Of a stretch of DNA of 64,000 nucleotides, positions 17,718-27,128 are shown one piece after another. Under the pieces are notes generated by a model. The model did no database searches, was not told where the DNA came from, and worked only from the letters and a program-made list of their open reading frames with translations. Where the stretch lies: assembly GCA_023015825.1 (NCBI GenBank), contig JALKAW010000001.1, forward strand, positions 1 through 64,000, in the 5' to 3' direction. Position 1 is the first letter of the stretch. Every line of letters starts with the position of its first letter. The position numbers and the translations under genes are program-made. Source of the DNA: Flavobacteriaceae bacterium S0862. Its GTDB lineage: Bacteria; Bacteroidota; Bacteroidia; Flavobacteriales; Flavobacteriaceae.

Positions 17718-18935
17718 ATGAAAATGAAATATATTTATACAATCGGTTTTACCCTAATAATGTTTCAGGTTTTAAGCGCTCAGACACTTCAGGATTATTT
17801 AAACGTAGCAAAGGCAAATAGTTCAGAAATAAAAGAAAAGCATCTAGAGTATTTGTTGTCTCAAGAAAAAGTAAATGAAGTTGGAAATTTAGACAATACT
17901 AATATTGGATTTGGTTATTTTATTTCAACACCTGAAACACGAGTAGGTGCACAAACTATTAAGCTTGGACTAGAACAGCAATTACCTTGGTTTGGAACAT
18001 TAAAAGCTGAAAAGGACATGGCAAAAGCTGTTTCGGAAACTCGACAATTTGATATGGAGCTGGCTGAAAGAGATTTACTGTTTCAGGTAAAAGCAATGTA
18101 CTACGAGTTATACCAAAAGTATAAAATAGAAGCAATTCTTAAAGAGAATAAGCAAATTTTGACCACCTATGAAAATATGGCTCTTTCAGCTCTTGAAAAC
18201 AATAAAGCAACGATGAGCGATGTGCTAAAAATTAAAGTTCAAAAAAACGAATTGCACAGTAAAATTTTCAAGAACTTAAATGAAATAGAAGCATTGAGCA
18301 AAAATTTTAATAGGCTTTTACAACGCGATTTAAATACACAGATAGTTGTAACTGACAGTCTTAGTGTATTAGATATTTTGATTGATGAAGGAAGTATAAA
18401 TGAACATCCAAGTTTATCTAAAATCGAAACATTTAATGATGTTTATTCGACCGAAAACGAATTAATTAATAAAGATAAGCTCCCTAAACTTTCATTTGGT
18501 CTAGATTATATTTTAGTAGAAGAACGCCAAGATTTAAAAATGGTAGACAATGGAAAAGATATCATTATGCCTAAGGTAGCACTCTCTATTCCAATATTCA
18601 CTAAAAAATACACCTCGAAAACATCTCAGGTTAAAATTAAACAAGAAGCACTGCTTTCAAAAAAAGAAAGTCAAAAAAAGCAATTGGAAATAGCACTTCA
18701 AATAAGCGTTCTGGAATTAGATAATTCTATTTTAAATGTTGTTGCTGCTCAAAAGAATACTGTAGAAACACAATTAGCTATCGATGTCGATTTAAAAGCT
18801 TATGAAACTGGGATTTTAGATTATGATAAAATATTAAACCTTCAATTGCAGAAAATAAAATTTCAGCTTATGGAAGTTGAAGCCGTTAAAGAGGCATTTG
18901 TTGCAAAGTCTAAAATGGAGTATTTAACAAAGTAA
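17718..18935 (+). CDS. cusC: TolC family outer-membrane factor (CusC/CzcC-like)
   Basis: A 405-residue outer-membrane channel with a signal peptide (IYTIGFTLIMFQVLSAQ) and helical OEP repeats (LQDYLNVAKANSSEIKEKHLEY at the start; AYETGILDYDKILNLQLQKI near the C-terminus). It is shorter than the TolC at 1474-2886 and typical in size for Bacteroidota metal efflux channels. It begins one base after the cusA stop, so the two are translationally coupled. It would complete the CusABC complex across the outer membrane. Confidence 0.9.
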   Translation: MKMKYIYTIGFTLIMFQVLSAQTLQDYLNVAKANSSEIKEKHLEYLLSQEKVNEVGNLDNTNIGFGYFISTPETRVGAQTIKLGLEQQLPWFGTLKAEKDMAKAVSETRQFDMELAERDLLFQVKAMYYELYQKYKIEAILKENKQILTTYENMALSALENNKATMSDVLKIKVQKNELHSKIFKNLNEIEALSKNFNRLLQRDLNTQIVVTDSLSVLDILIDEGSINEHPSLSKIETFNDVYSTENELINKDKLPKLSFGLDYILVEERQDLKMVDNGKDIIMPKVALSIPIFTKKYTSKTSQVKIKQEALLSKKESQKKQLEIALQISVLELDNSILNVVAAQKNTVETQLAIDVDLKAYETGILDYDKILNLQLQKIKFQLMEVEAVKEAFVAKSKMEYLTK

Positions 18936-18940
18936 ACATT

Positions 18941-19498
18941 ATGAATAGTGTTTTATATATAAAAAATATGGTTTGTAATCGTTGTAAAACGACGGTTTTA
19001 AGTCTGTTGAATGATAGAGGATTTAAAGTGGAATCTATACAGCTTGGGAAAATTATTATAAAAGAAAATTCGAATAATAATTATGTGGAATTTGAAAAGG
19101 AGTTGAATGATTTAGGTTTTGAACTTATTAAGGACAGCTCTAAAGCATTAGTTGAGAAAATAAAAATAGCACTCATACAGCAAATCGAAAAAGGCGAGGC
19201 TGAAGTTATTTTGTCTAATCTGGCTAACGATTTAGGAAAAAACTATTCGTCATTAAGCAAAACATTTAGTAAATCTGAAGGTATGACTCTTGAAAAATAT
19301 TTAATTAACCTAAAAATAGAAAAAGCTAAAGAGTACATTCAATTAAATCAGCACAATTTTTCTGAAATAGCCTATAGTCTTAATTATAAAAACAGTAGTC
19401 ATTTGGCAAAACAATTTAAGAATTGTACAGGTATGTCTATGTCTGAATTTAAAAACCTACAAAATGGAGATAGAATACCGTTGGACAAAATTGTATAA
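18941..19498 (+). CDS. AraC-type regulator with N-terminal HMA-like metal-binding domain
   Basis: A 185-residue fusion. Residues 1-65 resemble a heavy-metal-associated domain with MxCxxC (MVCNRC: Met10, Cys12, Cys15). Residues 75-175 hold the two helix-turn-helices of AraC (VILSNLANDLGKNYSSLSKT and FSEIAYSLNYKNSSHLAKQF). The obvious reading is a one-component copper sensor: metal on the HMA-like part changes DNA binding. Related short AraC proteins are known in Bacteroidota, usually annotated only as AraC. It starts five bases after cusC and precedes copA by 75 bases. No operator is assigned. Confidence 0.85.
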   Translation: MNSVLYIKNMVCNRCKTTVLSLLNDRGFKVESIQLGKIIIKENSNNNYVEFEKELNDLGFELIKDSSKALVEKIKIALIQQIEKGEAEVILSNLANDLGKNYSSLSKTFSKSEGMTLEKYLINLKIEKAKEYIQLNQHNFSEIAYSLNYKNSSHLAKQFKNCTGMSMSEFKNLQNGDRIPLDKIV

Positions 19499-19573
19499 AA
19501 AACAACCAGAATTAGAAAAGTTATATGAGATAAGCAGCTGTATTTTAGCTTAATAATTCTAAAGTTTATAAAA

Positions 19574-22075
19574 ATGAAATATTCATATCACATACACGGA
19601 ATGACTTGCAACGGTTGTCGCAGTCACGTTGAAGATACACTCTCTAAAGTAGATGGTGTTTCAAAGGTAAATGTCGATTTAGATAAAGCAGAAGCCATAA
19701 TTGAGATGGATAAGCATATTCCTATTGAAACCTTTCAAGAGACTCTGAAAAATGATGGTGGTAGATATAGTATTCATCATGAAGGTGAACACCACCAACA
19801 TTCCGAAGATAAAAAGGAAAAGCAACCAAAAAGAAAAGGGGCAGGAACATTTTATTGTCCTATGCATTGCGAAGGTGATAAAATATATGATAAATCAGGC
19901 GATTGTCCAGTTTGCGGTATGGATTTGGTTGAAGAACAAAATCTATCAATAGCTTCAATAGAACAATGGACGTGTCCCATGCATCCTGAAATTGTGAAGG
20001 ACGAAGCAGGTTCGTGTCCGATTTGTGGGATGGATTTAGTGCCTATGAAAGCAGATCTTTCAGCCGAAGAAAAGTCGTATAAAAAACTATTGAAGAAATT
20101 TTGGATTGCAACAGCATTCACCTTGCCTATCTTCCTAATAGCCATGAGCGAAATGTTGACAAACAATCCATTATACGACATCATGGAACAGAAATATTGG
20201 AATTGGATTCAGTTTGCATTATCAATTCCAGTTGTGTTTTATGCTACTTGGATGTTCTTTGAACGTGCCTACAGAAGCATTAAAACATGGAATCTTAATA
20301 TGTTCACCCTTATTGGTATTGGTGCTGGTGTGGCTTGGTTGTTTAGTGTGTTCGGAATGTTTTTTCCAGATATTTTCCCAAGTCAATTCAAAACCGAATC
20401 TGGAGCTGTTCATGTGTATTTTGAAGCGGCAACCGTTATTCTTACGTTAGTACTTTTAGGTCAACTGTTAGAAGCTCGGGCGCACAGTAAAACAAATTCA
20501 GCAGTAAAAGAACTTTTGAAATTAGCACCTAACAAAGCTATAAAGATAGTGAATGGCGAAGAAGTCGAAGTCAGTATTGATGATATAGAACTGAACGATA
20601 TTTTAAAAGTAAAACCAGGCGATAAAATTCCGGTTGACGGTGTGATAACTGAAGGCGAAACCACGATTGATGAATCGATGATTACAGGCGAACCTATTCC
20701 TGTAAATAAAGTTAATGGAGATATAGTAAGTAGCGGTACTATTAATGGCAATCAATCCTTTTTAATGAAAGCCGAAAAAGTAGGTAGTGATACCTTGCTG
20801 TCGCAAATTATTCATATGGTAAATGATGCCAGCAGAAGTCGTGCACCTATTCAAAATTTAGCCGATAAAGTATCTGGTTACTTTGTACCAATAGTTGTAT
20901 TAATCTCATTGATAACCTTTGCGGTTTGGGCTATTTGGGGACCAGAACCTGTTTACGTATATGCTTTTGTAAATGCCATTGCTGTGTTGATTATTGCCTG
21001 TCCTTGTGCATTAGGTTTGGCAACGCCAATGTCAGTCATGGTTGGTGTGGGTAGAGGTGCTCAAAATGGTGTGCTGATTAAAAATGCCGAAGCTCTTGAA
21101 AAAATGGATAAGGTAAATACACTTATAGTTGACAAAACAGGAACAATTACAGAAGGAAGACCAACGGTTGAAACCGTAGGTGCTTTTAGTGTTACTTTAA
21201 ACGAAAAAGAGTTATTAAAATACATTGTTTCACTTAACACAAATAGTGAACACCCGTTAGCAGAAGCGACAGTTAAATATGGAAAAGAGCATAATGCTGA
21301 AATAATAAAATCTGAAAACTTTAGTGCTGTAACAGGAAAAGGTGTTAAAGCTATAATAAATGATAAAAAAGTAGCATTAGGAAATCCTAAAATGATGGAG
21401 TTTGCAAAAGCAGACATTACGTCTAAAATGAAAGACGAAGCTAAATCTTACCAAAAGCAAGGTAAAACAGTTTCTTATTTGTCAATTAATGAAACCGTTG
21501 TTGGGTATGTAGTTATAGGTGATAAAATAAAAGAAACAAGTGCCAAAGCTATTAAAGCAATTCAAGATAAAGGCATTGATGTTATAATGCTTACAGGTGA
21601 TAATCACGATACAGCACTAGCAGTAGCATCAGAACTAAATCTGGCAGATTTTAAAGCCAGTATGCTACCAGAAGATAAACTTAAAGAAGTAGAGAAATTG
21701 CATAAAGTAGGAAAAGTGGTTGCTATGGCAGGTGATGGTATTAATGATGCACCAGCATTGGCAAAAAGTGATGTAGGTATTGCAATGGGTACAGGAACAG
21801 ATGTAGCGATAGAAAGTGCAATGATAACCTTGGTAAAAGGTGATTTACACGGCATCATAAAAGCTAGAAATTTAAGCCATTCCGTAATGAAAAATATTAA
21901 GCAGAATTTATTTTTTGCACTTATCTACAATACATTAGGAGTGCCTATTGCAGCAGGCGTATTATTCCCATTCTTCGGCATTCTATTATCGCCAATGATA
22001 GCCGCGTTAGCAATGAGTTTTAGCTCTGTTTCTGTAATAGTAAACGCATTACGATTAAGAAAAGCAAAAATCTAA
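19574..22075 (+). CDS. copA: Copper-translocating P1B-type ATPase
   Basis: An 833-residue Cu(I) exporter. Order: HMA domain (GMTCNGC, Cys12/Cys15), a His-rich linker (HHEGEHHQHSE, about 68-78), two heavy-metal-binding cysteine modules (residues 94-119 and 132-157, each with CPMH and CP(V/I)CGMDL), eight membrane helices, actuator TGEP (371-374), intramembrane CPC (476-478), phosphorylation motif DKTGT (520-524), HP locus SEHPLA and GDGINDAPAL hinge. It moves Cu(I) from cytosol to periplasm, where CusABC can take over. One HMA plus two HMBD modules is a normal Bacteroidota layout. It is followed after four bases by the CDF-like gene. Confidence 0.96.
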   Translation: MKYSYHIHGMTCNGCRSHVEDTLSKVDGVSKVNVDLDKAEAIIEMDKHIPIETFQETLKNDGGRYSIHHEGEHHQHSEDKKEKQPKRKGAGTFYCPMHCEGDKIYDKSGDCPVCGMDLVEEQNLSIASIEQWTCPMHPEIVKDEAGSCPICGMDLVPMKADLSAEEKSYKKLLKKFWIATAFTLPIFLIAMSEMLTNNPLYDIMEQKYWNWIQFALSIPVVFYATWMFFERAYRSIKTWNLNMFTLIGIGAGVAWLFSVFGMFFPDIFPSQFKTESGAVHVYFEAATVILTLVLLGQLLEARAHSKTNSAVKELLKLAPNKAIKIVNGEEVEVSIDDIELNDILKVKPGDKIPVDGVITEGETTIDESMITGEPIPVNKVNGDIVSSGTINGNQSFLMKAEKVGSDTLLSQIIHMVNDASRSRAPIQNLADKVSGYFVPIVVLISLITFAVWAIWGPEPVYVYAFVNAIAVLIIACPCALGLATPMSVMVGVGRGAQNGVLIKNAEALEKMDKVNTLIVDKTGTITEGRPTVETVGAFSVTLNEKELLKYIVSLNTNSEHPLAEATVKYGKEHNAEIIKSENFSAVTGKGVKAIINDKKVALGNPKMMEFAKADITSKMKDEAKSYQKQGKTVSYLSINETVVGYVVIGDKIKETSAKAIKAIQDKGIDVIMLTGDNHDTALAVASELNLADFKASMLPEDKLKEVEKLHKVGKVVAMAGDGINDAPALAKSDVGIAMGTGTDVAIESAMITLVKGDLHGIIKARNLSHSVMKNIKQNLFFALIYNTLGVPIAAGVLFPFFGILLSPMIAALAMSFSSVSVIVNALRLRKAKI

Positions 22076-22079
22076 TTAT

Positions 22080-22871
22080 ATGCAGAAAACAATTTTTAAA
22101 ATATCAAAAATGGACTGCCCATCAGAAGAGAATCTAATCAAAATGAAACTTTCTGATATAGATGGTATTAAGCAACTTGATTTTGATTTAGAAGAAAGAG
22201 TTCTAACAATATTTCATCATGCTGATGTACACGCAATCAATAATGCTATTAAAGAATTAAAATTAAATGAAAGTTTAATCAGTTCAGAAGAAACAGATAT
22301 AATAATTACTGAATCTACAAAGAATCAATCCAAACTATTGTGGACTGTTTTAATAATAAATTTTGTTTTTTTCATTATAGAGATGGGTACAGGTCTTATC
22401 TCAAAATCAATGGGCTTGGTAGCAGATAGTTTAGATATGTTAGCAGATTCATTTGTATATGCGTTAAGTTTAATAGCAGTTGGAGGAACTGTTTTAAAAA
22501 AGAAACGAATAGCGAAGTATGCAGGTTATTTTCAAATCACTCTTGCGGTCTTAGGTATCATTGAAGTTATACGTAGGTTTTTAGGTTTCGATGTACTACC
22601 TGTTTTTTCAACGATGATAATTGTTTCAATATTCGCTTTAATAGCTAATGGTATTAGCTTGTATTTATTACAAAAAACAAAAAGTCAAGAAGCACATATG
22701 CGGGCAAGTATGATTTTTACCTCAAATGATATTATCATAAATCTTGGAGTAATAGCAGCTGGTGCATTAGTGCATTGGCTAAACTCTGGGTTGCCAGATT
22801 TAATAATAGGCATCATAGTATTCTTATTAGTTATTCAAGGGGCATTTAGAATATTAAAATTAAGTAAATAA
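22080..22871 (+). CDS. CDF-like cation transporter with N-terminal HMA-like domain
   Basis: A 263-residue protein. Residues 1-75 resemble an HMA fold but keep a single cysteine (KMDCPSEE, Cys13). Then come about six helices of cation diffusion facilitator type (about 83-260). The TM2 metal site reads DSLDMLADS instead of the usual HxxxD, and TM5 has SNDIIINLG in place of HxxxD, so the metal preference of classical CDFs (Zn, Mn, Fe) should not be assumed. It starts four bases after copA, so it is probably co-expressed. It may move a monovalent or soft metal, which is inference. Confidence 0.8.
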   Translation: MQKTIFKISKMDCPSEENLIKMKLSDIDGIKQLDFDLEERVLTIFHHADVHAINNAIKELKLNESLISSEETDIIITESTKNQSKLLWTVLIINFVFFIIEMGTGLISKSMGLVADSLDMLADSFVYALSLIAVGGTVLKKKRIAKYAGYFQITLAVLGIIEVIRRFLGFDVLPVFSTMIIVSIFALIANGISLYLLQKTKSQEAHMRASMIFTSNDIIINLGVIAAGALVHWLNSGLPDLIIGIIVFLLVIQGAFRILKLSK

Positions 22872-22892
22872 AGAACCACCAAAACAAATTTT

Positions 22893-23477
22893 ATGAAAAC
22901 AATAATATCAATAATTTTTTTAGTAACCCTAATTATTGGTTGCAAAAATCGAGAGCACACAAAGGATGAACATTTTCATCAAGAAACGAAAACGAGTAAA
23001 GAGGAAGCAACCAAAAAGAAAGTTTTAAGCCCTCATACATCAACCATGGCAATGATTGGCGATGCACATATTCATATAGATTATTCGTCACCAGGAGTTA
23101 GAGGTAGAATTATTTTTGGAGGATTAGTTGGTTATGATAATGTTTGGCAAGCTGGAGCACATAGAGCCACATGGATAGAAACTAATAAAGATTTATCAAT
23201 CAATGGACAAATCCTTCCTAAAGGGAAGTATGGATTCTTTACCATTCCATCAAAAGGAGATTGGACAATAATATTTAATAAAAATTGGGATCAGCATGGA
23301 AAGGATGATTATGATGAAAAAGAGGATGTTATCAAATTTAAGGTGACACCAAATATCTCGGAAGAGATTACAGAACATTTAGAGTATAAAGTCAATAAAA
23401 TAAATGAAAATGAAGGAACTATTTCTCTTGCTTGGGAAAAGGTAACAATAACTTTTCCATTTAAATTGAATCAATAA
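22893..23477 (+). CDS. DUF2911 domain lipoprotein
   Basis: A 194-residue lipoprotein with a signal ending in the lipobox LIIGC (Cys17). The DUF2911 domain (about 47-193) shows the usual GVRGRIIFGGLVGYDNVW start and GKYGFFTIP core. DUF2911 proteins are common in Bacteroidota and have no proven function. Here it lies between the CDF-like gene and cusB with short spacers, so it is part of the copper transcript. A His/Glu-rich linker after the lipid Cys (EHTKDEHFHQET) could bind metal, which is inference. Confidence 0.85.
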   Translation: MKTIISIIFLVTLIIGCKNREHTKDEHFHQETKTSKEEATKKKVLSPHTSTMAMIGDAHIHIDYSSPGVRGRIIFGGLVGYDNVWQAGAHRATWIETNKDLSINGQILPKGKYGFFTIPSKGDWTIIFNKNWDQHGKDDYDEKEDVIKFKVTPNISEEITEHLEYKVNKINENEGTISLAWEKVTITFPFKLNQ

Positions 23478-23487
23478 AATTTTTATT

Positions 23488-25209
23488 ATGAAAAACAACA
23501 AAATAATTATATACATAGGAATACTTGTTATAGGAGTTCTATTAGGTTGGTTATTATTTGGTGGACAATCCAATAATCAAATAGAACACAATCATATTGA
23601 GGTTGCAAATGCAAATCAAATGTGGACCTGTTCTATGCATCCTCAAATCTTGAAACCAGAAGCAGGCGATTGTCCCATTTGTGGGATGGATCTTATCCCA
23701 GCAGAAGTTGGAGTTGATGGACTAGCAGCAGATCAATTTAAAATGACAGAAAATGCTATGGCATTAGCCAATATAGAAACGACTATTATTGGAGACATTG
23801 AAACAACAGGAAACAGTGTAACACTATCAGGTAAAATTGATACTAATGATAAAGAAAGTGCTGTACAAACTGCTCACTTTGGAGGAAGAATAGAAACCTT
23901 GTATTTTAAAAGTGAAGGAGAGTTAGTGAAAAAAGGAGCTTTAATTGCTTCTATTTATTCACCAGAACTAGTAACAGCTCAAAATGAGCTCATAGAAGCA
24001 ATAGATATTAAAAATGAACAGCCAGAATTGTATAAAGCCGTACGAAATAAATTAAAATCATGGAAAATTTCCGAGCAGCAAATTTTAGAGCTTGAACATA
24101 CAAGCAAAGTCATTATAAACTTTAATATGTATGCTAATACAGTAGGATATATTGAAACTGTTTTTGTTGAAGAAGGAAACCATGTTAAAGAAGGAGCGCC
24201 ATTATTTAAAGTAGCTAATTTAAATAGTGTATGGGCACATTTAGATGCGTATGAGCAAGATGTGAAAAACTTAAAGATAGGTCAAGATATTTCTATCAAA
24301 CTAAATGCCTATCCAAATGAAAAAATTGCCGCAAATATAGATTATATAGACCCAGTATTAAATAATAAAACTAGAACAGTTACAGTAAGAGCTACCTTAG
24401 CTAATTATAATGGGAAACTAAAACCTGGGATGCTCATATCTGGCCGAGTACAACTAGACACAAATACAGAAAACAGTTTAGTTAGTATACCGAAATCAGC
24501 AGTTATGTGGACAGGTAAGCGTTCTATAGTTTATGTAAAAGTAGCAAAAGGTTCACCAGTATTTGAATTAAGAGAAGTAGAACTTGGAAATGCAACTGGA
24601 ACAAGTTATATAGTTTTAAAAGGACTTAATAATGGAGAAGAAATTGTGACCAATGGTACTTTTACTATAGATGCTGCTGCACAGTTACAAGGAAAACGTT
24701 CTATGATGAACAATGCTAAAACAGAAGAAGAAAAAGGTAAAAAAATTGAACGTTTAAAAGTCTCTAATACCTTTCAAAACCAATTGAAATCTGTCGTTGA
24801 TAGTTATTTACTGCTTAAGGAAAACTTAGTTCTGGAGAAAGCAATAAACTCTAAAGGGAATGCTCAAAACCTACTTGATAATATGGTTAAAGTAGATATG
24901 AAACTATTAGCCAATAATGACGCACACATGCAATGGATGACACTTGAAAAAGAAATCAAGGCATCTGCAAATTCCATAGTAAACAGTAATGATATTGTTG
25001 GCCAACGAAAACATTTCAAACCACTGTCTAAATATTTAACAAATGCCGTTGCTCTGTTTGGGATTAATCAAACCATTTATTCACAATTTTGTCCAATGGC
25101 TGATAATGATAAAGGAGGCTTTTGGCTGAGTTTAGAAGAAGAAATACAAAACCCATATTTTGGAGATGCTATGCTAAGATGTGGAAGTGTAGAGCAAATA
25201 ATTAACTAA
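23488..25209 (+). CDS. cusB: CusB-type periplasmic adaptor with HMBD and DUF3347 domains
   Basis: A 573-residue adaptor. One N-terminal anchor helix (7-24) is followed by a heavy-metal-binding module (about 46-71, WTCSMHPQI and CPICGMDLIP), the barrel/lipoyl/hairpin core (about 100-400, with GGRIETLYFKSEGELVKKG), and a C-terminal DUF3347 domain (about 425-573, with YSQFCPMA). In Cus systems the adaptor takes Cu(I)/Ag(I) from chaperones and hands it to CusA. The HMBD module is the same type found twice in CopA here. It is separated from cusA/cusC by four genes but reads the same way. Confidence 0.93.
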   Translation: MKNNKIIIYIGILVIGVLLGWLLFGGQSNNQIEHNHIEVANANQMWTCSMHPQILKPEAGDCPICGMDLIPAEVGVDGLAADQFKMTENAMALANIETTIIGDIETTGNSVTLSGKIDTNDKESAVQTAHFGGRIETLYFKSEGELVKKGALIASIYSPELVTAQNELIEAIDIKNEQPELYKAVRNKLKSWKISEQQILELEHTSKVIINFNMYANTVGYIETVFVEEGNHVKEGAPLFKVANLNSVWAHLDAYEQDVKNLKIGQDISIKLNAYPNEKIAANIDYIDPVLNNKTRTVTVRATLANYNGKLKPGMLISGRVQLDTNTENSLVSIPKSAVMWTGKRSIVYVKVAKGSPVFELREVELGNATGTSYIVLKGLNNGEEIVTNGTFTIDAAAQLQGKRSMMNNAKTEEEKGKKIERLKVSNTFQNQLKSVVDSYLLLKENLVLEKAINSKGNAQNLLDNMVKVDMKLLANNDAHMQWMTLEKEIKASANSIVNSNDIVGQRKHFKPLSKYLTNAVALFGINQTIYSQFCPMADNDKGGFWLSLEEEIQNPYFGDAMLRCGSVEQIIN

Positions 25210-25222
25210 AATCTAAAATAAA

Positions 25223-26620
25223 ATGAAAAAACTAATATTTATTTTGTCTTTAATTACTGTTTTTATTGTATCAGGATGTAGAGAGGGATCAAAAAGCACT
25301 TCTGATTCTTCTACAGTAGTAGATAGGGAAAACTATCAGACTGGATTAATTTCTTCTATTGGAGACCAGCCAAACATATCAAAAGCTGAAGACAATATTA
25401 TTGGTGTTACATATGGAGATAAGGAAATAATTTACTATTCAGAATCTATAGACGGAGGGGAATCCTTTAAGGAACCTGAAATAGTTGGAACATTGGATGG
25501 ATTAGTGTTGGGTTACTCAAGTGGACCTCAAATAGCATTCACTAAAAGTAATATTATAATAACTGCTCCTTCAAAAACTGGTAATCTATATTCATGGTCA
25601 AAAGATTGGAAGGAAGGGATTTGGAGAGGTCCATATAGAATAAATGACATAGAGAAATCTGTTGAAGAATGTCTTTCAGCTATAACTGTAACTAATGAAG
25701 GTTATTTATTTGCTACATGGATAGATACTCGTTTTTTAGAAAATAATGATAAAAAAAACCACTTAGTTTCTGAGGAGAATCATGAAAGAATGAAAACAAT
25801 TAAAAAAAGGGAAGAAAATTTAGATGCAATGACTCCAATTGGAATTACAAGAAAACAATTGTATGATAAAATTGGAGATATACCTGAAAATGGTCATTTA
25901 GCTTTTCATTCTGATTCAGAAGGGAATTTATTATGGGTTTTTAAAGATGATCATGGCAATGTTATTAAAGCAGAAAACTATGAAGCCTATAAAAAATTTA
26001 AAAAAGGAAATGGTGAGCGTTTAAGACCGCAAGGGAAAATATATGTTTCCTTTTCTAAGGATGAAGGCAAAACATGGTCTAAAAGCGAACTCGTTTATCA
26101 GTCACCAGATGGTTCTGTTTGTGAATGTTGTAAGCCCTCGATTACAAGTGATAAAGAAGGAAATATTGTTATAATGTTCAGGAATAATATTGATGGTTCA
26201 AGAGACTTGCACTATACAAAATCTAATGATAATGGTATTTCGTTTTCAATACCTCAAAAATTAGGGTCTGGAACATGGAAAATAGATGGTTGCCCTATGG
26301 ACGGTGGTGGATTGACTAGTTTTGGAAACAAGGGGATAATGTCGACCTGGCAAAGAGAAGGAAATATTTATACTGCAAATACTGACTTAAGTGAACAACT
26401 AATTGGAAATGGTAGAGAACCATCGATTTCTGGAAACTATGACAATTATAGTGTTGTATATACAAATGGTTACGATGTTATGGCAATTCATGAACCGATG
26501 ACTATGTCTGAAAAGATTGGAGACGGAACTTCGGCAAAGGTCTTGTCGACTAAAGATGGTGTAATATATATTTGGGTAAGTGATAAGGGAATTGAATACA
26601 AACAATTTAATAGAATATAA
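25223..26620 (+). CDS. BNR-repeat (sialidase-like fold) lipoprotein with CECC motif
   Basis: A 465-residue lipoprotein (lipobox IVSGC, Cys19). Asp-box blades of a six-bladed propeller are seen (SESIDGGESF, SKDEGKTW and SNDNGISF). No sialidase arginine triad is evident, so enzyme activity should not be assumed. The chain carries a CECC cluster (Cys300, 302, 303) and a GCPMDGG motif (Cys357) in adjacent blades, besides Cys150. Its position between cusB and an HMA lipoprotein suggests a periplasmic copper-binding or copper-delivery role, which is inference. It starts 13 bases after cusB. Confidence 0.75.
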   Translation: MKKLIFILSLITVFIVSGCREGSKSTSDSSTVVDRENYQTGLISSIGDQPNISKAEDNIIGVTYGDKEIIYYSESIDGGESFKEPEIVGTLDGLVLGYSSGPQIAFTKSNIIITAPSKTGNLYSWSKDWKEGIWRGPYRINDIEKSVEECLSAITVTNEGYLFATWIDTRFLENNDKKNHLVSEENHERMKTIKKREENLDAMTPIGITRKQLYDKIGDIPENGHLAFHSDSEGNLLWVFKDDHGNVIKAENYEAYKKFKKGNGERLRPQGKIYVSFSKDEGKTWSKSELVYQSPDGSVCECCKPSITSDKEGNIVIMFRNNIDGSRDLHYTKSNDNGISFSIPQKLGSGTWKIDGCPMDGGGLTSFGNKGIMSTWQREGNIYTANTDLSEQLIGNGREPSISGNYDNYSVVYTNGYDVMAIHEPMTMSEKIGDGTSAKVLSTKDGVIYIWVSDKGIEYKQFNRI

Positions 26621-26632
26621 AAATCAAAATCA

Positions 26633-27073
26633 ATGAAAAAAGTAATTTTAAGTATTGCAGTAGTTGTGGCAATAGGATTAACAAGCTGCAAGAATGAAGC
26701 GAAATTAACAGAAACAACAGAGACAACTGAAGCCGTAATGGAAATAGCTATGGCAGAAGCCAATTTTGGAGTCCGTGGTAATTGTGGTATGTGTAAAACT
26801 ACTATTGAAAGAGCAGTAAATGGAGTTGAAGGTGTTGCAAATGCAAATTGGGATGTTGACAAAAAGAAAATTGATGTTTCTTTTGATGATACTAAAACTA
26901 ACGAAATGGCAATTCATAATGCCATTGCAGCATCAGGATATGACACCGAAAAAGTTGCTGGAGATTTATCTGCTTATGATGAATTGCCAGGGTGTTGTAA
27001 ATATGATCACGATATGGAAATGAACCAAACTGCACCAAAGGAATCAGAGGGTAATTCTGAAGAGAATCACTAA
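26633..27073 (+). CDS. Periplasmic HMA-domain lipoprotein
   Basis: A 146-residue protein with a lipobox (LTSC, Cys19), a Thr/Glu-rich linker and an HMA domain (about 43-115) with GNCGMCKTTIERA as metal loop. After the domain it adds a short Cys/His/Met tail (GCCKYDHDMEMNQ) that could give extra ligands. HMA domains pass Cu(I) by ligand exchange, so a membrane-tethered periplasmic copper chaperone is likely. It is the last gene of the transcript and is followed by a strong terminator. Confidence 0.85.
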   Translation: MKKVILSIAVVVAIGLTSCKNEAKLTETTETTEAVMEIAMAEANFGVRGNCGMCKTTIERAVNGVEGVANANWDVDKKKIDVSFDDTKTNEMAIHNAIAASGYDTEKVAGDLSAYDELPGCCKYDHDMEMNQTAPKESEGNSEENH

Positions 27074-27097
27074 AATTCTTTTGTTTTTAAAAATGAG

Positions 27098-27128
27098 AAC
27101 CAGCTTATTACATTTAAGCTGGTTTTTT
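27098..27128 (+). terminator. Rho-independent terminator of the copper operon
   Basis: A perfect ten-base-pair stem (AACCAGCTTA with TAAGCTGGTT), seven-base loop and T-run, 25 bases after the HMA lipoprotein stop. Confidence 0.85.
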
